A stretch of 64,000 bases of DNA. It comes from Microlunatus sp. Gsoil 973. GTDB lineage: Bacteria; Actinomycetota; Actinomycetes; Propionibacteriales; Propionibacteriaceae. Both the position numbers and the translations under genes were made by a program. The stretch lies in contig NZ_CP046122.1 in the NCBI RefSeq assembly GCF_009707365.1, forward strand, positions 1,736,001 through 1,800,000, written 5' to 3'. Under the pieces are notes generated by a model. It was not told where the DNA came from. It did no database searches and worked only from the letters and a program-made list of their open reading frames with translations. Shown one piece after another: positions 61,891 to 64,000 of this stretch; position 1 is the first letter of the stretch, and the number at the start of each line of letters is the position of its first letter.

Positions 61891-62895
61891 ATGTCCTCTG
61901 TAGTCGTCGTCACCGGTGCCTCCGGCGGAATCGGCCGGGCCTGCGCCCGGGCGTTCGCCGAACGTGGAGCTGCGGTCGCGTTGCTGGCCCGAGGAGAGAA
62001 GGGGTTGCAGGCCGCAGCCGAGGACGTACGCCTCCGTGGCGGCACACCGCTGGTCGTTCCGGTCGACGTCAGTGACGCCGACGCGGTCGAGGCCGCCGTG
62101 GAACGGGTCGAGACCGAGCTCGGGCCGATCGACGTCTGGGTCAACGCTGCATTCAGTTCGGTGTTCTCCCCGTTCAAGAAGATGACGACCGAGGAGTTCC
62201 GCAGGACCACTGAGGTGTCCTACCTCGGATTCGTCTACTGCACCTCAGCGGTGCTGCAGCGCATGCTGGCCCGAAACCGGGGGACGATCGTCCAGGTGGG
62301 TTCCGCCCTGGCCTACCGGTCGATCCCCCTGCAATCGGCATACTGCGGCGCCAAGCACGGCATCCGCGGCTTCAACGAGGCGCTCCGGGTCGAACTGCTG
62401 CACGACAAGAGCAACGTGCACACGACGATGGTGCACATGCCCGGTGTGAACACCCCACAGTTCCGCTGGCTGCTGTCCCGGATGCCCCAGAAGGCCCAAC
62501 CGGTGCCGCCGATCTACCAGCCCGAGATCGCGGCGCAGGCCGTGCTGTACGCCGCCGACCATCCCCGGCAGCGCGAATACTGGGTGGGTGCCAGCACCGT
62601 GCTGACCATTCTCGGCAACAAGGTCGCACCCGGACTGCTCGACCGGTATCTGGCCCGGACCGGCTATCGGAGCCAACAGACCGGGGAACCGCAGGATCCC
62701 GATGCACCCGTCAATCTCTGGGAGCCGGCCGACGGCCCGGAGGGAGCCGACTTCGGCGCCCACGGCGCCTTCGACGATCAGGCCAAGGCCCGGGCACCGC
62801 AACTCGCACTCGCCCGCAACAAGTACAAGCTCCTGGGAGCAGCCGCGGCGCTGGCCGCGGGGACCGGTGTGTTGGTCCGCAAGGTCCGGCGGTGA
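61891..62895 (+). CDS. short-chain dehydrogenase/reductase with C-terminal extension
   Basis: The ATG at 61891 has GGAGAAGGAG upstream. The 334-residue protein is a classical SDR over its first ~235 residues: VVTGASGGIGRACARAF, WVNAAFSSVF (with Ala where NAG is usual), the catalytic Ser in GSALAYRS and YCGAKHG as YxxxK. The last ~90 residues are an extension ending in a hydrophobic segment (LLGAAAALAAGTGVLV) and a basic tail, so it may be membrane-tethered. It overlaps the GH15 gene by GTGA. Confidence 0.92.
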   Translation: MSSVVVVTGASGGIGRACARAFAERGAAVALLARGEKGLQAAAEDVRLRGGTPLVVPVDVSDADAVEAAVERVETELGPIDVWVNAAFSSVFSPFKKMTTEEFRRTTEVSYLGFVYCTSAVLQRMLARNRGTIVQVGSALAYRSIPLQSAYCGAKHGIRGFNEALRVELLHDKSNVHTTMVHMPGVNTPQFRWLLSRMPQKAQPVPPIYQPEIAAQAVLYAADHPRQREYWVGASTVLTILGNKVAPGLLDRYLARTGYRSQQTGEPQDPDAPVNLWEPADGPEGADFGAHGAFDDQAKARAPQLALARNKYKLLGAAAALAAGTGVLVRKVRR

Positions 62896-64000
62896 ACCGG
62901 CACACGCTGACCGACGACTACCCGCTGCATGTCCTGCGGGAGTACGCCCTGCTGGCCGACGGGTCACGGGGTGCCGTGCTCGGACCACGCGGTGAGATCG
63001 GCTGGCTGTGTGCACCGTCCTGGGATTCCCCCGCCGTCATTTCCCAACTGATCGGCGGACCCGGGATCTATGCCGTCACACCGACCATGCCGTTCGTCTG
63101 GGGCGGCAGCTACGAGGACGGGAGCCTGATCTGGAACAGCCGCTGGGTGGTCCGGGAACACGCCATCGTCGGCTGCCGCGAGGCTCTGGCCTACCCCGGC
63201 GACCCGCACCGGCTGGTGCTGCTGCGGCGGATCACTGCCGAACGACGCAACCGGGTCCACATCGACCTGCAGCTACGCGGCGACTTCGGCGCCACCCCGA
63301 TGACCGAACGCCGCCACCATCGCAGCCAGCACGACAAGCAGCACAACGAGCAATCTGAGAACGGCGACTGGACCTGGCGGCTGGGCCCGCTGTACGTGCG
63401 CTGGACCGGCGCGCCGGAGGGCCGGTGGAGCGATGACCGGTTCCGCGGGGACCTGATCGTCGAACCCGGCCGGCGCTACGACCTGGTGTTGGAGATCAGT
63501 GATCGACCGCTGCCCGACCGACCCGACCCCGACCGGTTGTGGCAGACCACGCAGGAGCGCTGGCAGCAGGGCCGGCCCGACCTCTCCGGCACCGCGGCGC
63601 CACGGGATGCTCAGCAGGCGTACGTGTTGCTGCGTGGTCTGACCAGTCCGGCCGGAGGGATGGTCGCTGCAGCAACCCTCGGCCTGCCCGAGCGGGCCGA
63701 ACGCGGCCGCAACTACGACTACCGCTATGTCTGGATCCGCGATCAGGCCTACGCCGGGCTGGCCGGCGCGGTCGGCGACCGGGCCCTGCCGCTGTTGGAC
63801 AACGCCCTGGAGTTCACCACTGCCCGGCTGCTGGAGCACGGCGATCGGCTGGCGCCGGCGTACCGAATCGACGGCAGCGACGTTCCCGACGAGACCGAGC
63901 TCGACGATCTGCCGGGCTACCCGGGAGGAGTCGCCCGCGTCGGCAACCAGGCCAACAGGCAGTTCCAGCTCGACGCGGTCGGCGAACTGCTGCAACTGTT
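62892..64000 (+). CDS. glycoside hydrolase family 15 protein, 3' partial
   Basis: GTG 62892 overlaps the SDR stop, and the frame is open to the window end (~369 residues). The N-terminal domain has EYALLADGSRGAVLGPRGEIGWLCAPSWDS. The (alpha/alpha)6 barrel begins with NYDYRYVWIRDQAYAGLA near residue 275. The catalytic-acid region is DETELDDLPGYPGGVARVGNQA near residue 338. GH15 includes glucoamylases and trehalases; this form resembles the actinobacterial trehalase-like group. The C-terminal part with the second catalytic Glu lies outside the window. Confidence 0.88.
   Translation, partial: MNRHTLTDDYPLHVLREYALLADGSRGAVLGPRGEIGWLCAPSWDSPAVISQLIGGPGIYAVTPTMPFVWGGSYEDGSLIWNSRWVVREHAIVGCREALAYPGDPHRLVLLRRITAERRNRVHIDLQLRGDFGATPMTERRHHRSQHDKQHNEQSENGDWTWRLGPLYVRWTGAPEGRWSDDRFRGDLIVEPGRRYDLVLEISDRPLPDRPDPDRLWQTTQERWQQGRPDLSGTAAPRDAQQAYVLLRGLTSPAGGMVAAATLGLPERAERGRNYDYRYVWIRDQAYAGLAGAVGDRALPLLDNALEFTTARLLEHGDRLAPAYRIDGSDVPDETELDDLPGYPGGVARVGNQANRQFQLDAVGELLQL

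Overview
The window is high-GC DNA with many GTG/TTG starts, purine-rich Shine-Dalgarno sites, tightly overlapping ATGA/GTGA gene junctions and actinobacterial families (EfeO/EfeB, a DevR/DevS-type two-component pair, DUF1345, holin superfamily 3, DUF3618, AidB-type acyl-CoA dehydrogenase). It is a chromosomal segment of an actinomycete. A Propionibacteriaceae member such as Microlunatus is my best guess, but that is inference only. I saw no transposase, phage module or CRISPR array.

Layout. (1) About 1-14.7 kb is an extracellular polysaccharide locus. A plus-strand operon carries CapF/CapG (UDP-L-FucNAc synthesis), two sulfotransferases, a FemAB-like acyltransferase, a GT4 glycosyltransferase and a polysaccharide deacetylase. 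A convergent minus-strand operon carries a tyrosine phosphatase, a second GT4, a third sulfotransferase, a priming sugar transferase, a Tat lipoprotein beta-helix, a Wzy-like polymerase (frameshifted) and a Wzx-like flippase. Together they suggest a sulfated, FucNAc-containing, Wzx/Wzy-type polymer. (2) 14.7-24.7 kb: an Asp-box membrane protein (frameshifted), a 2-hydroxyacid dehydrogenase, a PhnB-like protein, an MFS exporter, EfeB and EfeO without EfeU, a secreted phosphoesterase and a secreted trypsin-like protease. (3) 24.9-31.4 kb: a double-length altronate/galactarate-dehydratase-like protein with a DHDPS-family lyase, a flavin-type oxidase, and an AraC regulator divergent from a PhyH dioxygenase. 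(4) 31.4-36.2 kb: membrane proteins, AidB and a tRNA cluster (Val-CAC, Gly-GCC, Cys-GCA, Val-GAC). (5) 36.3-39.7 kb: a persulfide/sulfur locus with a CstR-type repressor, thioredoxin, DUF302, rhodanese, a CstB-like fusion, a truncated TauE and a small Cys-rich protein. Its central promoter region holds three GC-box palindromes. (6) 39.7-51.6 kb: assorted metabolic enzymes, two FAD monooxygenases, regulators, peptidase E and a Ca2+/H+ antiporter. (7) 51.9-56.7 kb: a DoxX-like protein, a lipoprotein, and a DevR/DevS two-component system with an Acg-like nitroreductase (frameshifted). (8) 56.9-61.2 kb: a complete selenocysteine machinery (selB, selA, tRNA-Sec, selD). (9) 61.3-64 kb: DUF1360, SDR and a GH15 hydrolase cut by the window end.

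Two things stand out. The only two long convergent intergenic gaps are filled by tandem repeats: an array of about 51/60-bp units at 23.2-23.6 kb and a strictly 19-bp array at 29.25-29.62 kb that reverses orientation around a central inverted repeat. Four genes carry a single-base frameshift in short homopolymers. In each, the start, Shine-Dalgarno and family sequence on both sides are intact, so these are either assembly indels or very recent lesions.
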